From the NCBI GenBank assembly GCA_036510655.1, contig DATCDQ010000113.1, forward strand, positions 1 to 64,000: a stretch of DNA of 64,000 bases, in the 5' to 3' direction. Within the stretch, counting starts at the first letter, position 1. Each line of letters begins with the position of its first letter. Shown here one piece after another: positions 43,580 to 52,715 of this stretch. Both the position numbers and the translations under genes were made by a program. The notes beneath the pieces were generated by a model. It was not told where the DNA came from, did not search any database, and worked only from the letters and a program-made list of their open reading frames with translations. Origin of the DNA: Rathayibacter_A sp036510655. Its GTDB lineage: Bacteria; Actinomycetota; Actinomycetes; Actinomycetales; Microbacteriaceae.

Positions 43580-46506
43580 GACCCGAGGAGATGAATGCGG
43601 GGCAGCTGAGTGCGGGGCAGCTGAGTGCGGGGCCGAGGCGGTTGCCAGCGGGTGGCCGGATCGATCGTGCGTCGTCGCTCGGCTTCGCGGTCGACGGCCG
43701 GCCTTTGAGTGGGCATCCGGGTGACACGGTCGCATCCGCGCTGCTGGCCAACGGCGTCATCGCCGTCGGCGACTCGATCTATCGGGGGCGACCACGCGGC
43801 ATCGTGACCGCCGGTGTTGAAGAGCCGAACGCGCTCATCAGGGTCAACGGCCAATGTGCCGAATCGATGCTTCCGGCAACCACTGTCGAGCTCTTCGACG
43901 GGTTGGATGCCGAAACGCTCTCCGGTGTCGGGCGACTCGATCCCACTGAAGACCAATCGATCTACGACAAGAAGTACGTTCACACTGACGTTCTCGTGGT
44001 GGGCGCGGGCCCCGCCGGGCTGGCGGCTGCGCTTGCGGCCGCACAGAGTGGCGCTCGGGTGATGGTCATCGACGAGCAACCCGAATTCGGCGGCTCGCTG
44101 TTGTCAGCGCGTTCGGAAACCATCGACGGCACAATGGCCGCCGACTGGGTCGGCGAGGCAGTGCAGGAGCTCACAGCCCAGCCGGACTGCACGCTGCTGA
44201 GCCGCACGACCGTGTTCGGCAGCTATGACGGCAACTATCTGGTTGCACTCCAACGTCGCACCGATCATCTTGGCGCGGCAGCACCGCGAAAGGTATCACG
44301 CCAGCGCATGTGGCATATCCGCGCGCGCCAGGTCATCCTGGCGACAGGCGCGCACGAGCGCACGTTGGTGTTCGCGAACAACGACCTGCCCGGCGTGATG
44401 CTCGCTTCGGCGGTGCGCACCTACCTGAACCGTTACGGGGTCGCGGCCGGTTCCAAGGTGGTCATATCGACCACCAATGACAGTGTTTACGACCTGGCGG
44501 TCGATCTGAAGCTCGCGGGAGTGGACGTCGTGGCGATCGCAGACACACGCCCGGCGCTCTCGGCCCGGGCTGCCGAGGTCGTCAGTGGGACGTCGGTGCG
44601 CGTGTTGACCAATAGTGTGGTGGTGGCGGGCAGCGGTGCGCAGCGTCTGACGGGCGTGCTGATCGGAGGCCTGCGGGCTGACAACACGCTGGATGGCGTG
44701 GTGGAGTCGTTGGAGTGCGACCTGCTCGCCGTGTCCGGCGGTTACAGCCCCGTCGTTCACTTGCACAGCCAACGGCAGGGCAAACTGCGCTGGGATGATG
44801 AACTCGCCGCCTTCGTTCCGTCCGGTGCCGTTCGGGACCAGCAGGTGGTCGGGGCGGCCAACGGCACCTACTCGTTGGCAGACGGCCTGGCGGAAGGCGC
44901 CGCTGCCGGCATTGCCGCGGTCACGACTACAGGATTCTCGGCGCCGGAGTCACGGGTTCCGAGGGCGCCGGCGATCCCGTCTGCCGCTGCTCGATCGATC
45001 TGGCTCGTGCCCGCGCTCGACGGTGAACCACACGACTGGACGACCCACTTCGTGGACCTGCAACGGGATTCCACGGTCGCCGACGTTGCCAGGGCGACCG
45101 GCACAGGCATGCGCAGCGTCGAACACGTCAAGCGCTACACCTCCATCAGCACGGCGAACGATCAGGGGAAAACGTCAGCGGTCAACACCATCGGTGTCAT
45201 CGCCAACCTCCTGCACAGTGCGTCGTTGGGCGAGATCGGCACCACGACGTACCGCGCCCCGTACACGCCGGTCGCCTTGATCGCCTTGGCCGGTCGGCAG
45301 CGCGGCGAACTCTACGACCCGGCACGGCAGACCTCGATTCACTCCTGGCACGTCGAGCACGGTGCCGTGTTCGACAACGTCGGTCAGTGGAAGCGCGCGC
45401 GGTTCTACCCGCAACCCGGTGAGGACATGGATGCCGCCGTCGCCCGGGAGTGCCGGGCGGCTCGGGAGGGCGTTGCATTCATGGACGGCACCACCCTCGG
45501 CAAGATCGAGATCCGCGGTGCGGACGCGGGCGAATTCCTGAACCGCATCTACACCAACGCGTTCAAGAAGCTGGCGATCGGCTCCGTGCGTTACGGGGTC
45601 ATGTGCCAACCGGACGGAATGGTCTTCGATGACGGAACGACCCTGCGTCTTGCCGAGAACCATTACTTCATGACCACGACCACCGGCGGTGCCGCCAAAG
45701 TCCTCGACTGGTTGGAAGAGTGGTCGCAGACGGAGTGGCCGGAGCTCGACGTCTATTTCACCTCGGCCACCGAACAGTGGACGACCATCCCGGTTGTCGG
45801 CCCGCTGGCTCGCCAGGTCGTTGCGAAGCTGGCGCCGCAGTTGGATGTCTCCAGCGAGGCGTTCCCGTTCATGACCTTCCGCCCGACCGTGCTGGCCTCC
45901 GGAATTCCGGCACGAATCTGCCGGATCTCCTTTTCCGGCGAACTCGCGTTCGAGATTAACGTGGCGGCTTGGTACGGCCGGGCCGTCTGGGAACAGGTTG
46001 CCGCGGCAGGGGCCGAATTCGACATCACGCCGTATGGCACGGAGACCATGGATGTGCTCCGTGCCGAGAAGGGTTTTGTCATCGTCGGCCAAGACACGGA
46101 TGGCACGACCACTCCACAGGATGCTGGGATGGGCTGGGTGGTCTCGAAGGTCAAGGACTTCGTCGGCCGGCGCTCGTTCAGCCGAGTGGACACTGCGCGC
46201 GAAGACCGCAAACATCTGGTTTCAGTGCTGCCCGTGGATCGCACGACACTCCTACCCGAGGGCACGCAACTCGTCGCGCAGGGTGTCGCAATCACGCCGG
46301 CGGCGGGGCCTGTGCCAATGGAGGGCTTCGTGACCTCGAGTTATCGCAGCGTCGCGCTGGGTCGCACGTTCGGCCTCGCGCTGATCACGAACGGGCGAAA
46401 CCGAATCGGCGAACGGCTGCTCTCACCCGTCGGCGACACCCTTGTGGAAGTCGAGGTCGCGCCGACCGTGCTCTACGACCCGGAAGGAAAGAGACGAGAT
46501 GGCTGA
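43576..46506 (+). CDS. soxA: sarcosine oxidase alpha subunit
   Basis: 976-residue subunit. The N-terminal part is 2Fe-2S-ferredoxin-like without a cluster (GHPGDTVASALLANGV). The middle is a pyridine nucleotide-disulfide-type domain binding NAD (VLVVGAGPAGLAAALAAAQSGA; ILATGAHERTLVFANNDLPGV). The C-terminal ~380 residues form a GcvT-like THF-binding domain (GKIEIRGADAGEFLNRIYTN; VLRAEKGFVIVGQDTDGT). It transfers the methyl carbon of sarcosine to THF. A 15-bp tandem repeat gives QLSAGQLSAG right after the start. The last codons overlap soxG by 8 nt. Confidence 0.94.
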   Translation: MRPEEMNAGQLSAGQLSAGPRRLPAGGRIDRASSLGFAVDGRPLSGHPGDTVASALLANGVIAVGDSIYRGRPRGIVTAGVEEPNALIRVNGQCAESMLPATTVELFDGLDAETLSGVGRLDPTEDQSIYDKKYVHTDVLVVGAGPAGLAAALAAAQSGARVMVIDEQPEFGGSLLSARSETIDGTMAADWVGEAVQELTAQPDCTLLSRTTVFGSYDGNYLVALQRRTDHLGAAAPRKVSRQRMWHIRARQVILATGAHERTLVFANNDLPGVMLASAVRTYLNRYGVAAGSKVVISTTNDSVYDLAVDLKLAGVDVVAIADTRPALSARAAEVVSGTSVRVLTNSVVVAGSGAQRLTGVLIGGLRADNTLDGVVESLECDLLAVSGGYSPVVHLHSQRQGKLRWDDELAAFVPSGAVRDQQVVGAANGTYSLADGLAEGAAAGIAAVTTTGFSAPESRVPRAPAIPSAAARSIWLVPALDGEPHDWTTHFVDLQRDSTVADVARATGTGMRSVEHVKRYTSISTANDQGKTSAVNTIGVIANLLHSASLGEIGTTTYRAPYTPVALIALAGRQRGELYDPARQTSIHSWHVEHGAVFDNVGQWKRARFYPQPGEDMDAAVARECRAAREGVAFMDGTTLGKIEIRGADAGEFLNRIYTNAFKKLAIGSVRYGVMCQPDGMVFDDGTTLRLAENHYFMTTTTGGAAKVLDWLEEWSQTEWPELDVYFTSATEQWTTIPVVGPLARQVVAKLAPQLDVSSEAFPFMTFRPTVLASGIPARICRISFSGELAFEINVAAWYGRAVWEQVAAAGAEFDITPYGTETMDVLRAEKGFVIVGQDTDGTTTPQDAGMGWVVSKVKDFVGRRSFSRVDTAREDRKHLVSVLPVDRTTLLPEGTQLVAQGVAITPAAGPVPMEGFVTSSYRSVALGRTFGLALITNGRNRIGERLLSPVGDTLVEVEVAPTVLYDPEGKRRDG
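43597..43632 (+). repeat. 15-bp in-frame repeat at the soxA 5' end
   Basis: GCGGGGCAGCTGAGT is repeated twice perfectly with a third partial unit. It encodes AGQLS units in the N-terminal tail, before the first conserved residues of the subunit. Confidence 0.88.
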
Positions 46507-47119
46507 GCTGACGTTGACTGTCGGGCCCGAGCTGGCCCGCAGCCCGCTCGCGCACCTGGAAACCGCGATGGCCCAGGGCGCAGTGGCGGGTCACCGCGGT
46601 GTGTCACTCCATGAGATCGCGTTCCTGACCATGATCTCGGTGCGCGTTGCTCCGACAACGCCGCAGGCCGCACGGCTAGCGGACGTGCTGGGCGTGCCGG
46701 TGCCGACCGCGTGCGGGCGCGTGAGCCCTGGCCTCGGACACAACATTCTCTGGCTCGGCCCCGATGAATTCCTGGTGATCAGCACGGAAGACGCCACGCA
46801 ATTGACCGAGCGACTGATTCAGGCACTCGGTGAGTCCGCCGGCCTTGTGGTCGATCTGTCGGCCAACCGCACGACTTTGGAGCTGAGTGGGCCGAGTGCC
46901 CGGGCGGTGTTGGAGAAAGGCTGCAGCGTTGACCTGCATCCGCGTGAATTCAGCGCAGGGATGGCGGTGGTCACGCAGGTCGGAGCTGCGCCGGTCATCC
47001 TCTGGCAGACCGCTTCCACACCGACCTACAGGCTGCTGCCTCGTGCGTCGTTCGCCGACTACACGGCGCGGTGGTTGCTGGATGCGATGGCCGAATTCGC
47101 CGAGCCGGAGGTGCCGTGA
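46499..47119 (+). CDS. soxG: sarcosine oxidase gamma subunit
   Basis: 206-residue SoxG subunit with a fold related to the C-terminal GcvT domain. ISVRVAPTT, LWLGPDEFLVIS, VVDLSANRTTLELSGPSARAVLEKGCSVDLHP and the terminal YRLLPRASFADYTARWLLDAM are typical. ATG 46499 has GGAAGGA upstream and lies 8 nt inside soxA. It completes the four-subunit enzyme. Confidence 0.92.
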   Translation: MAELTLTVGPELARSPLAHLETAMAQGAVAGHRGVSLHEIAFLTMISVRVAPTTPQAARLADVLGVPVPTACGRVSPGLGHNILWLGPDEFLVISTEDATQLTERLIQALGESAGLVVDLSANRTTLELSGPSARAVLEKGCSVDLHPREFSAGMAVVTQVGAAPVILWQTASTPTYRLLPRASFADYTARWLLDAMAEFAEPEVP

Positions 47120-47122
47120 ACT

Positions 47123-48019
47123 ATGACCATCACCTATCGGAAGCCCGGCGCGACCGACTCTGAGCCCACCATCGAACACGTACTGACCCTGGACTGCCCC
47201 GAGACACCAGGCATCGTCCGCGCTGTCTCGACCTATCTCTTCGACCACGGCTGCGACATCATCGACAACAAACAGTTCGGCGATCGCCGGGCCGGGCACT
47301 TCTTCATGCGTCTGCACATGATCAGCGACGGCGACGAATCGACGACGGATGTTTTACGGAGCGGGTTCGGCCCCGTGGCCGAGCAGTTCTCGATGCGTTG
47401 GAACCTGGAACGACAGGGCACGAAGCGGCGCGTACTCATCATGGTTTCCAAATACGGGCACTGCCTCAACGATCTGCTGTTCCGTGCACGCAACGGCGAT
47501 CTGCCGATCGACGTGGTCGCGGTCGTGTCGAATCATCGCGACCACGAGGGCTTGGTCGAGTGGTACGGCATTCCGTTCTTCCACGTGCCGGTCAGTGCCG
47601 AGACCAAACCCGAGAGCGAACGTCAGCTCGTGGAGCTGATCGACCGTTTCGACGTCGAGCTCATCGTGCTGGCCCGCTACATGCAGGTGCTCAGCGACGC
47701 GCTCTGCGTGGAACTCTCCGGTAAATGCATCAACATCCACCACTCGTTCCTGCCGAGTTTCAAGGGAGCAAGGCCGTATGCCCAAGCATACGAACGCGGG
47801 GTGAAGCTGGTGGGGGCCAGCGCACACTACGTGACCGGAGATCTCGACGAGGGCCCGATCATCGCGCAACAGGTGATCCCTGTCGATCACACCCTTGAGC
47901 CGAACGGCATCGCCGAAATCGGGCGGGATGCCGAAACGGCGGCCCTGACCATGGCCGTGCGTTGGCATTGCGAAGGCCGTGTGATCACGCAGGGTCGTCG
48001 CACTGTCGTGCTGCGCTGA
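47123..48019 (+). CDS. purU: formyltetrahydrofolate deformylase
   Basis: 298 residues: an N-terminal ACT domain (VLTLDCPETPGIVRAVSTYLFDHGCDIID) and a formyltransferase-like catalytic domain with INIHHSFLPSFKGARPYAQAYERGVKLVGASAHYVT and DLDEGPII, containing the catalytic Asn-His-Asp set. It hydrolyses 10-formyl-THF to formate and THF, relieving one-carbon overload from demethylation and feeding formate oxidation. It starts three bases after soxG, with GGAGGTG upstream. Confidence 0.94.
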   Translation: MTITYRKPGATDSEPTIEHVLTLDCPETPGIVRAVSTYLFDHGCDIIDNKQFGDRRAGHFFMRLHMISDGDESTTDVLRSGFGPVAEQFSMRWNLERQGTKRRVLIMVSKYGHCLNDLLFRARNGDLPIDVVAVVSNHRDHEGLVEWYGIPFFHVPVSAETKPESERQLVELIDRFDVELIVLARYMQVLSDALCVELSGKCINIHHSFLPSFKGARPYAQAYERGVKLVGASAHYVTGDLDEGPIIAQQVIPVDHTLEPNGIAEIGRDAETAALTMAVRWHCEGRVITQGRRTVVLR

Positions 48020-48088
48020 AATAGCGCGCAGCTGAGCGGCATCGCTCAATCGCTTGCCACCCGCGGAGCCGCACGAGATAATGGTTGC

Positions 48089-49249
48089 ATGTCTGATACT
48101 TCTATTTCCGAGCAGTGGTATATCACGCAAGGAGCGCCAAATTACACGACGCCCGCAGTGTCGCGGGACGTCATGGACTTTCATCTGCGCCTTCCCGGAT
48201 ATCGGCCGACGCGGTTGCGTGAATGCCCCGAACTGGCAGCCGGCCTCGGCGTCGGTCGCGTGTTCGTCAAAGAAGAGGCCGAACGATTCGGCTTGCCGTC
48301 GTTCAAGATGGTCGGGGCATCCTGGGCGGTCTATCGCACGCTCGTTGCCCTCACCGAGGACCCGGATCGCCACTGGAGCTTCGATGAGCTCGGCGCGCGC
48401 TTCGGCGGCGCGGCCGCCGAATCGACATCGGCCGGACTGACGTTGGTCTGCGCGACGGACGGCAATCACGGGCGGGCCGTCGCTCACATGGCCGCACTGC
48501 TGGACCTGTCAGCACACATTTTCGTGCCCGCCCAAATCGGTCAACGGGCGAAAGACGGGATCCTGAGCGAAGGCGCAAACCTGACGGAAGTGGACGACGC
48601 ATACGACGATGTCGTCCTGCGCGCCCGTGCCGCCGCCGATGCCGATCCAGGAGCAATACTGGTCCAGGACACGGCCTGGGATGGGTATGAGCAAATTCCC
48701 GGCTGGATTGTCGACGGCTATTCCACCATCTTTCGAGAGATTGACGCGCAACTCGCAGAAGTAGGGATCGAGGGGCCGGACGTGGTGGTCACCCCGTGCG
48801 GTGTCGGATCGCTGATTCAGGCATCCGCTGTGCACTACCGCAGCATCGACCGCGCGGCGAATGCGACTCGGCCAGCGCTTGTCAGTGTGGAGCCGCTGGA
48901 CGCCGCCTGCCTGCTGGATTCCCTGCACGCCGGGCATCCGGTCGCGGTGAAGACGGGGGAGACCCGGATGGCCGGAATGAATTGCGGCACGGTCTCGACG
49001 TTGGCCTGGCCGATCTTGCAGGGCAGTATCGACGCCGCAGTGGCGATCACGGATGATGAAGACGAATGGGCGGTGAAAGAGCTCGAGCGACTCGGTGTCG
49101 ACTCCGGCCCCTGCGGTGCGGCCTCGTTGGCCGGACTCAGGGTCGCACTGGCCGACGCCGCCGTGCGCGAGGGCCTGGGGGTAACAGTCGCGTCCGTCGT
49201 CGTTCTGCTCAGCACGGAGAGCCGCACGGCGAACCCGCTGAACCAGTAG
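48089..49249 (+). CDS. PLP-dependent ammonia-lyase (diaminopropionate ammonia-lyase-like)
   Basis: 386-residue fold-type II PLP enzyme. LPSFKMVGASWAVYRTL holds the PLP lysine; CATDGNHGRAVAHMA and TPCGVGSLIQASAVHYR bind the phosphate and cofactor. Overall it looks like diaminopropionate ammonia-lyase rather than classical serine dehydratase. At the end of a betaine-glycine-serine pathway it may instead deaminate serine to pyruvate; this is inference from context. A 69-bp gap separates it from purU, so it could be co-transcribed or have its own promoter. Confidence 0.78.
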   Translation: MSDTSISEQWYITQGAPNYTTPAVSRDVMDFHLRLPGYRPTRLRECPELAAGLGVGRVFVKEEAERFGLPSFKMVGASWAVYRTLVALTEDPDRHWSFDELGARFGGAAAESTSAGLTLVCATDGNHGRAVAHMAALLDLSAHIFVPAQIGQRAKDGILSEGANLTEVDDAYDDVVLRARAAADADPGAILVQDTAWDGYEQIPGWIVDGYSTIFREIDAQLAEVGIEGPDVVVTPCGVGSLIQASAVHYRSIDRAANATRPALVSVEPLDAACLLDSLHAGHPVAVKTGETRMAGMNCGTVSTLAWPILQGSIDAAVAITDDEDEWAVKELERLGVDSGPCGAASLAGLRVALADAAVREGLGVTVASVVVLLSTESRTANPLNQ

Positions 49250-49271
49250 CGCCGTTCCCGTACACTAGGCA

Positions 49272-49409
49272 GATCGAAAGGGAGTAGCTCCCACCGCCCG
49301 CACTGCGGGCGTAACGACGCATCGACATACTGGTTTCCTCGGATGGGAGGCCCGGTGCGCCACCCGCACGGCGGGCGAGCGAGACTTTCGATCAGACGGA
49401 TTCTGATCG
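49272..49409 (+). ncRNA. probable manganese-sensing yybP-ykoY riboswitch
   Basis: The element begins with GATCGAAAG followed by GGAGTAGCTCCC, the conserved start of the yybP-ykoY class. It ends with GGCGAGCGAGAC before CTTTCGATC. The flanks (49272-49280 and 49385-49393) pair perfectly as a 9-bp P1. GGCCCGGTGCGCC-like sequence lies between. A second hairpin, CGATCAG/CTGATCG (49389-49395 with 49403-49409), shares five bases with the 3' strand of P1, so the two are mutually exclusive. A candidate promoter (CTGAAC-17 nt-TACACT, -10 at 49261-49266) starts transcripts near P1. The class is known to sense Mn2+. Confidence 0.75.
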
Positions 49410-49459
49410 AGGCTCGCGCATTTTCCCGGGCCTTGAGCAGACGTTGCCAAGGAGCCGCG

Positions 49460-50563
49460 ATGACTCAGCAGACAACACCACCGGACCCCACACCGAGCCG
49501 CACTCGAACGCCTGCAGACGTTCGGCGTTGGCGGCAATACCTGGCCAACGAACGCGCCGAGGCCGCCGTCTACCGCGACCTCGCCTCGCGACGCCACGGC
49601 GAAGAACGAGAGATTCTGCTCGCGCTGGCGGATGCCGAAACCCGACACGAGCAGCACTGGCTGACCCTGCTCGGTGCGGATGCGGGAAAATCTCGTCGCG
49701 GAGACACGCGAACGCGCCTGATCGGCTTTCTCGCCAGACGTTTCGGATCCGTGTTCGTGCTTGCCCTCGCGCAGCGGGCCGAATCCAGATCGCCGTACCG
49801 TGATGACGCCGATGCGACGCCGACGATGGCCGCCGACGAACAGATCCATGAGGAGGTCGTGCGCGGGCTGGCCGCCCGGGGGCGCAACCGGCTTTCCGGT
49901 ACCTTCCGTGCAGCCGTCTTCGGCATGAACGATGGGCTGGTGAGCAACCTGTCGCTCGTCCTCGGCGTCAGCGCTGCCGGTGCGGCCAATGAGGTTGTGC
50001 TGCTGGCCGGGGTCGCGGGGCTTCTTGCAGGCGCGCTGTCGATGGGGGCGGGGGAATACGTCTCGGTTCGGTCCCAGCGGGAGCTGCTCGATGCATCCGC
50101 TCCCAGTCCGCGCACGCAGCACGCGTTGCCGCACCTCGACGTCGATGCGAACGAGCTCGCCCTCATGTACCGCGCGCGCGGCATGGCTCCCGACGACGCC
50201 CAAACGCACGCGACAGAGGTTCTTCAAGCGGTGGCCGACGGGCGGTCCTCGGCCGCCATTGACACGCCGGACGATCACGAGGCCATCGGAACGGGGCTCC
50301 AGGCGGCGGTCTCGAGCTTCCTGTTCTTCGCTTCGGGTGCTGTGCTGCCCGTTCTGCCGTATCTGTTCGGATTGCACGGGACGATCGCCGTGCTCACGGC
50401 GGCGGCAATCGTCGGCATCGCACTGCTGGCGACGGGAGCGATCGTCGGACTGCTCTCCGGCGCCCCGCCGTTGAAGCGGGCTCTCCGGCAGCTGGCCATC
50501 GGATTCGGCGCCGCGGCGGCGACCTATTTACTTGGGCTCCTATTCGGCACGACCGGTTTGTAG
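49460..50563 (+). CDS. ferritin-like/VIT1-type metal transporter
   Basis: 367 residues. The N-terminal ~140 residues are a ferritin-like (erythrin) domain with YLANERAEAAVYRDLASRRHGEEREILLALADAETRHEQHW, whose Glu and His residues can bind metal. The C-terminal half is a CCC1/VIT1 membrane domain with about five helices, starting FGMNDGLVSNLSLVLGVSAAG and including GALSMGAGEYVSVRSQRE. Relatives (MbfA, VIT1, CCC1) export or store Fe or Mn. ATG 49460 has AAGGAG upstream. The preceding Mn-type riboswitch argues for manganese efflux. Confidence 0.9.
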   Translation: MTQQTTPPDPTPSRTRTPADVRRWRQYLANERAEAAVYRDLASRRHGEEREILLALADAETRHEQHWLTLLGADAGKSRRGDTRTRLIGFLARRFGSVFVLALAQRAESRSPYRDDADATPTMAADEQIHEEVVRGLAARGRNRLSGTFRAAVFGMNDGLVSNLSLVLGVSAAGAANEVVLLAGVAGLLAGALSMGAGEYVSVRSQRELLDASAPSPRTQHALPHLDVDANELALMYRARGMAPDDAQTHATEVLQAVADGRSSAAIDTPDDHEAIGTGLQAAVSSFLFFASGAVLPVLPYLFGLHGTIAVLTAAAIVGIALLATGAIVGLLSGAPPLKRALRQLAIGFGAAAATYLLGLLFGTTGL

Positions 50564-50590
50564 CGCGCCTAGGAACGCAGGCGGATGCCG

Positions 50591-51388
50591 CTACCGCCTC
50601 GACGCGTCCCGGTCGCGACCCTCGCGCTGCGCGGCGTTGCGAGCCTGCCGCTCCGCCTCCGCGACGGCGGCCACGTCGGGCGTCGGCGCCGCGCCGCCCA
50701 GATGGGCCGGCTGCCACCACTGCCCCGTGCCGTCGCGTGGGTAGCGCCGCTGGAGATCGTTGAGCAGCGATTGCAACATGTTCCGGAGCCGTTCGATGGC
50801 CGAGGGGATGTCGTCGGTCGGCTGCACCGCGAACGGCGTGCCGATCGCGACGCCGACGGGTGCGCGCCGCGCCTCGCGCAAGCGGGATTTGTGGTTCTTC
50901 GTCCTCAGCAGCTGGCCGCCCCAGATCGCGATTGGCACAACGGGAACGCCGGCCTCGGCGGCCATCCGGATTGCACCGGATTTCAACTCGCGTACCGTGA
51001 ACGACGCGCTGACGCCTGCCTCAGGAAAAATGCCGAGGAGCTCGCCGGAGCGCAACGCCTTCACCGCCTGCGAATAGGCCGCTTTGCCCGCCTTCATGTC
51101 GACGGAGATGTGACGCATGCCGCGCAACAGCCAACCGATCACGGGCTTATCGAAGGCAGCCTTCTGCGTCAGAAAGCGGATGTGACGTCGGTTCTGTTTC
51201 CAGATCACCCACTCAGTCAGCGCGAAGTCCAGGTAGCCGAAGTGCGTGATCGCGAGCACCGCGCCGCCGGTGTCGGGGAGGTTCTGCCGCCCGGTGACCA
51301 TCGGCTTCAATGCCAGAACGCCACCGAAGTACGAACGCCCGATCGCGATCGCCAACGCATACACTGGCTCGAGTTTGCGGTCGCTCAT
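50591..51388 (-). CDS. 1-acyl-glycerol-3-phosphate acyltransferase (PlsC-like)
   Basis: About 265-residue membrane-associated acyltransferase. The HX4D catalytic motif is THFGYLD (His49, Asp54), with FPEAG at 121-125 and a further VPVVPIAIWGGQ block. It would acylate lysophosphatidate in phospholipid synthesis; other acceptors are possible. ATG 51388 starts at MSDRKLEP, while a GTG 20 codons upstream lacks similarity. The last 40 residues are charged and Ala/Arg-rich. It faces the VIT1-type gene and diverges from the Mop-type regulator. Confidence 0.85.
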   Translation of the reverse strand: MSDRKLEPVYALAIAIGRSYFGGVLALKPMVTGRQNLPDTGGAVLAITHFGYLDFALTEWVIWKQNRRHIRFLTQKAAFDKPVIGWLLRGMRHISVDMKAGKAAYSQAVKALRSGELLGIFPEAGVSASFTVRELKSGAIRMAAEAGVPVVPIAIWGGQLLRTKNHKSRLREARRAPVGVAIGTPFAVQPTDDIPSAIERLRNMLQSLLNDLQRRYPRDGTGQWWQPAHLGGAAPTPDVAAVAEAERQARNAAQREGRDRDASRR

Positions 51389-51492
51389 GGTCACACCATA
51401 GCCGGGCACTCTGCGCCAGAGCTGGCCTCGAACGTCCGCCGGCGCCACGGGCGGTCCGTGCTCTTGGCCGGACCCGCAAACACGGAACTAAG

Positions 51493-51909
51493 ATGAGCAT
51501 TGTGACGCATTATCGGATCAGCGAGGCCGCCGGACTCCTCGGAGTGAGCGACGACACCGTTCGGCGTTGGGTGGGCGACGGCATTCTCGCGGCTACGAAA
51601 GATGGTGCAGGCCGCAAGGTTGTCGACGGCGCCGCGCTGGCGGCACACGCGCAGCAGATCGCCGTCGCCGCAGACGACACCAGCGGTGTACGCCGCAGCG
51701 CCCGCAATCATTTGGTCGGTCTGGTGACCGGAATCGTCATGGACACCGTGATGGCGCAAGTGGAATTGCAGTGCGGCCCGCACAGGGTCGTGTCGCTGAT
51801 GTCGAGCGAGGCGGTGCGGGATCTTGGCCTGGAGGTTGGTTCGCGCGCCGTCGCGGTGATCAAGGCGACCATGGTGGTCGTCGAAACGGAGAGGGAGAGC
51901 ACGGAATGA
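51493..51909 (+). CDS. molybdate-responsive regulator (HTH plus Mop/TOBE domain)
   Basis: 138 residues. Residues 6-45 form a MerR/excisionase-like helix-turn-helix (YRISEAAGLLGVSDDTVRRWVGDGIL). Residues of about 70-135 are a molybdopterin-binding (Mop/TOBE) domain: ARNHLVGLVTGIVMDTVMAQVELQCGPHRVVSLMSSEAV with GSRAVAVIKATMVVVE. The combination is typical of actinobacterial proteins heading modABC operons, where Mop domains bind molybdate. Its stop overlaps the modA ATG, so it is the first operon gene and probably an autoregulator. Confidence 0.88.
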   Translation: MSIVTHYRISEAAGLLGVSDDTVRRWVGDGILAATKDGAGRKVVDGAALAAHAQQIAVAADDTSGVRRSARNHLVGLVTGIVMDTVMAQVELQCGPHRVVSLMSSEAVRDLGLEVGSRAVAVIKATMVVVETERESTE

Positions 51910-52715
51910 ACGGTCGACGTCTTCGAGTAATGGCTGCGATCGCCGGTGTGCTGCTGCTGGCAGGGTGCGCCTCCGGCCAGAGTGGATCGAACCAGAGCGG
52001 ATCAGGGCAGACCACGACGTCGTCCGTTATCACTGACACACTCAGCGGTGACCTGACGATCTATGCCGCTGCGTCCCTGACCGCGTCATTCAACGATTTG
52101 GCTGCCGCGTTCGAGAAAGCGCACCCGGCCGTCACGGTGAAACCAATCGACTACGACGGCTCATCCACGCTGGCGACTCAACTGGATCAGGGTGCGCCTG
52201 CCGATGTGTTCGCCTCCGCCGACCAGGCGAATATGGACAAGGTTTCCAGCCTGATCAACGGATCATCGACCGTGTTCGCGAGCAACACTCTGGAGATCGC
52301 GGTGCAACCCGGCAATCCCATGAAGATCACCGGGCTTTCCGACCTCGCGAACCCTGCATTGCAAGTGGTGTTGTGTGCCGCGCAGGTGCCTTGCGGCACA
52401 GCGTCACACACGCTGCTGGGCGCCGACGGCATCTCCGTCAAGCCGGTCAGTGAGGAACAGAACGTCACGGCGGTGATCACCAAGGTGAAATCTGGCAACG
52501 CGGATGCCGGGCTCGTCTATGTCACGGACGTCAAAGCCGCCGGGTCCGCCGTCGATGGGGTGAAGATCCCAGACGCGAACAAGGCCGTGAACAAGTACCC
52601 CATTGCCGCGCTGACTGCTGCACCGAACCCGGCCGCTGCCGCCGCATTTGTCACATTCGTGCTATCGCCCGCCGGGCAGAAAGTGCTCGCCACGTACGGC
52701 TTCGCAGCGCCGTGA
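51906..52715 (+). CDS. modA: molybdate ABC transporter substrate-binding lipoprotein
   Basis: 269-residue lipoprotein. The signal peptide ends in LLLAGC with Cys21 as lipidation site, followed by a Ser/Gly/Gln-rich spacer. DLTIYAAASLTASFNDLAAAFEKAHP starts the mature domain; YDGSSTLATQLDQGAPADVFASAD is the oxyanion-binding region and GNADAGLVYVTDV is the third conserved part. ATG 51906 overlaps the regulator's stop, and modB starts within its stop codon. Confidence 0.93.
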   Translation: MNGRRLRVMAAIAGVLLLAGCASGQSGSNQSGSGQTTTSSVITDTLSGDLTIYAAASLTASFNDLAAAFEKAHPAVTVKPIDYDGSSTLATQLDQGAPADVFASADQANMDKVSSLINGSSTVFASNTLEIAVQPGNPMKITGLSDLANPALQVVLCAAQVPCGTASHTLLGADGISVKPVSEEQNVTAVITKVKSGNADAGLVYVTDVKAAGSAVDGVKIPDANKAVNKYPIAALTAAPNPAAAAAFVTFVLSPAGQKVLATYGFAAP

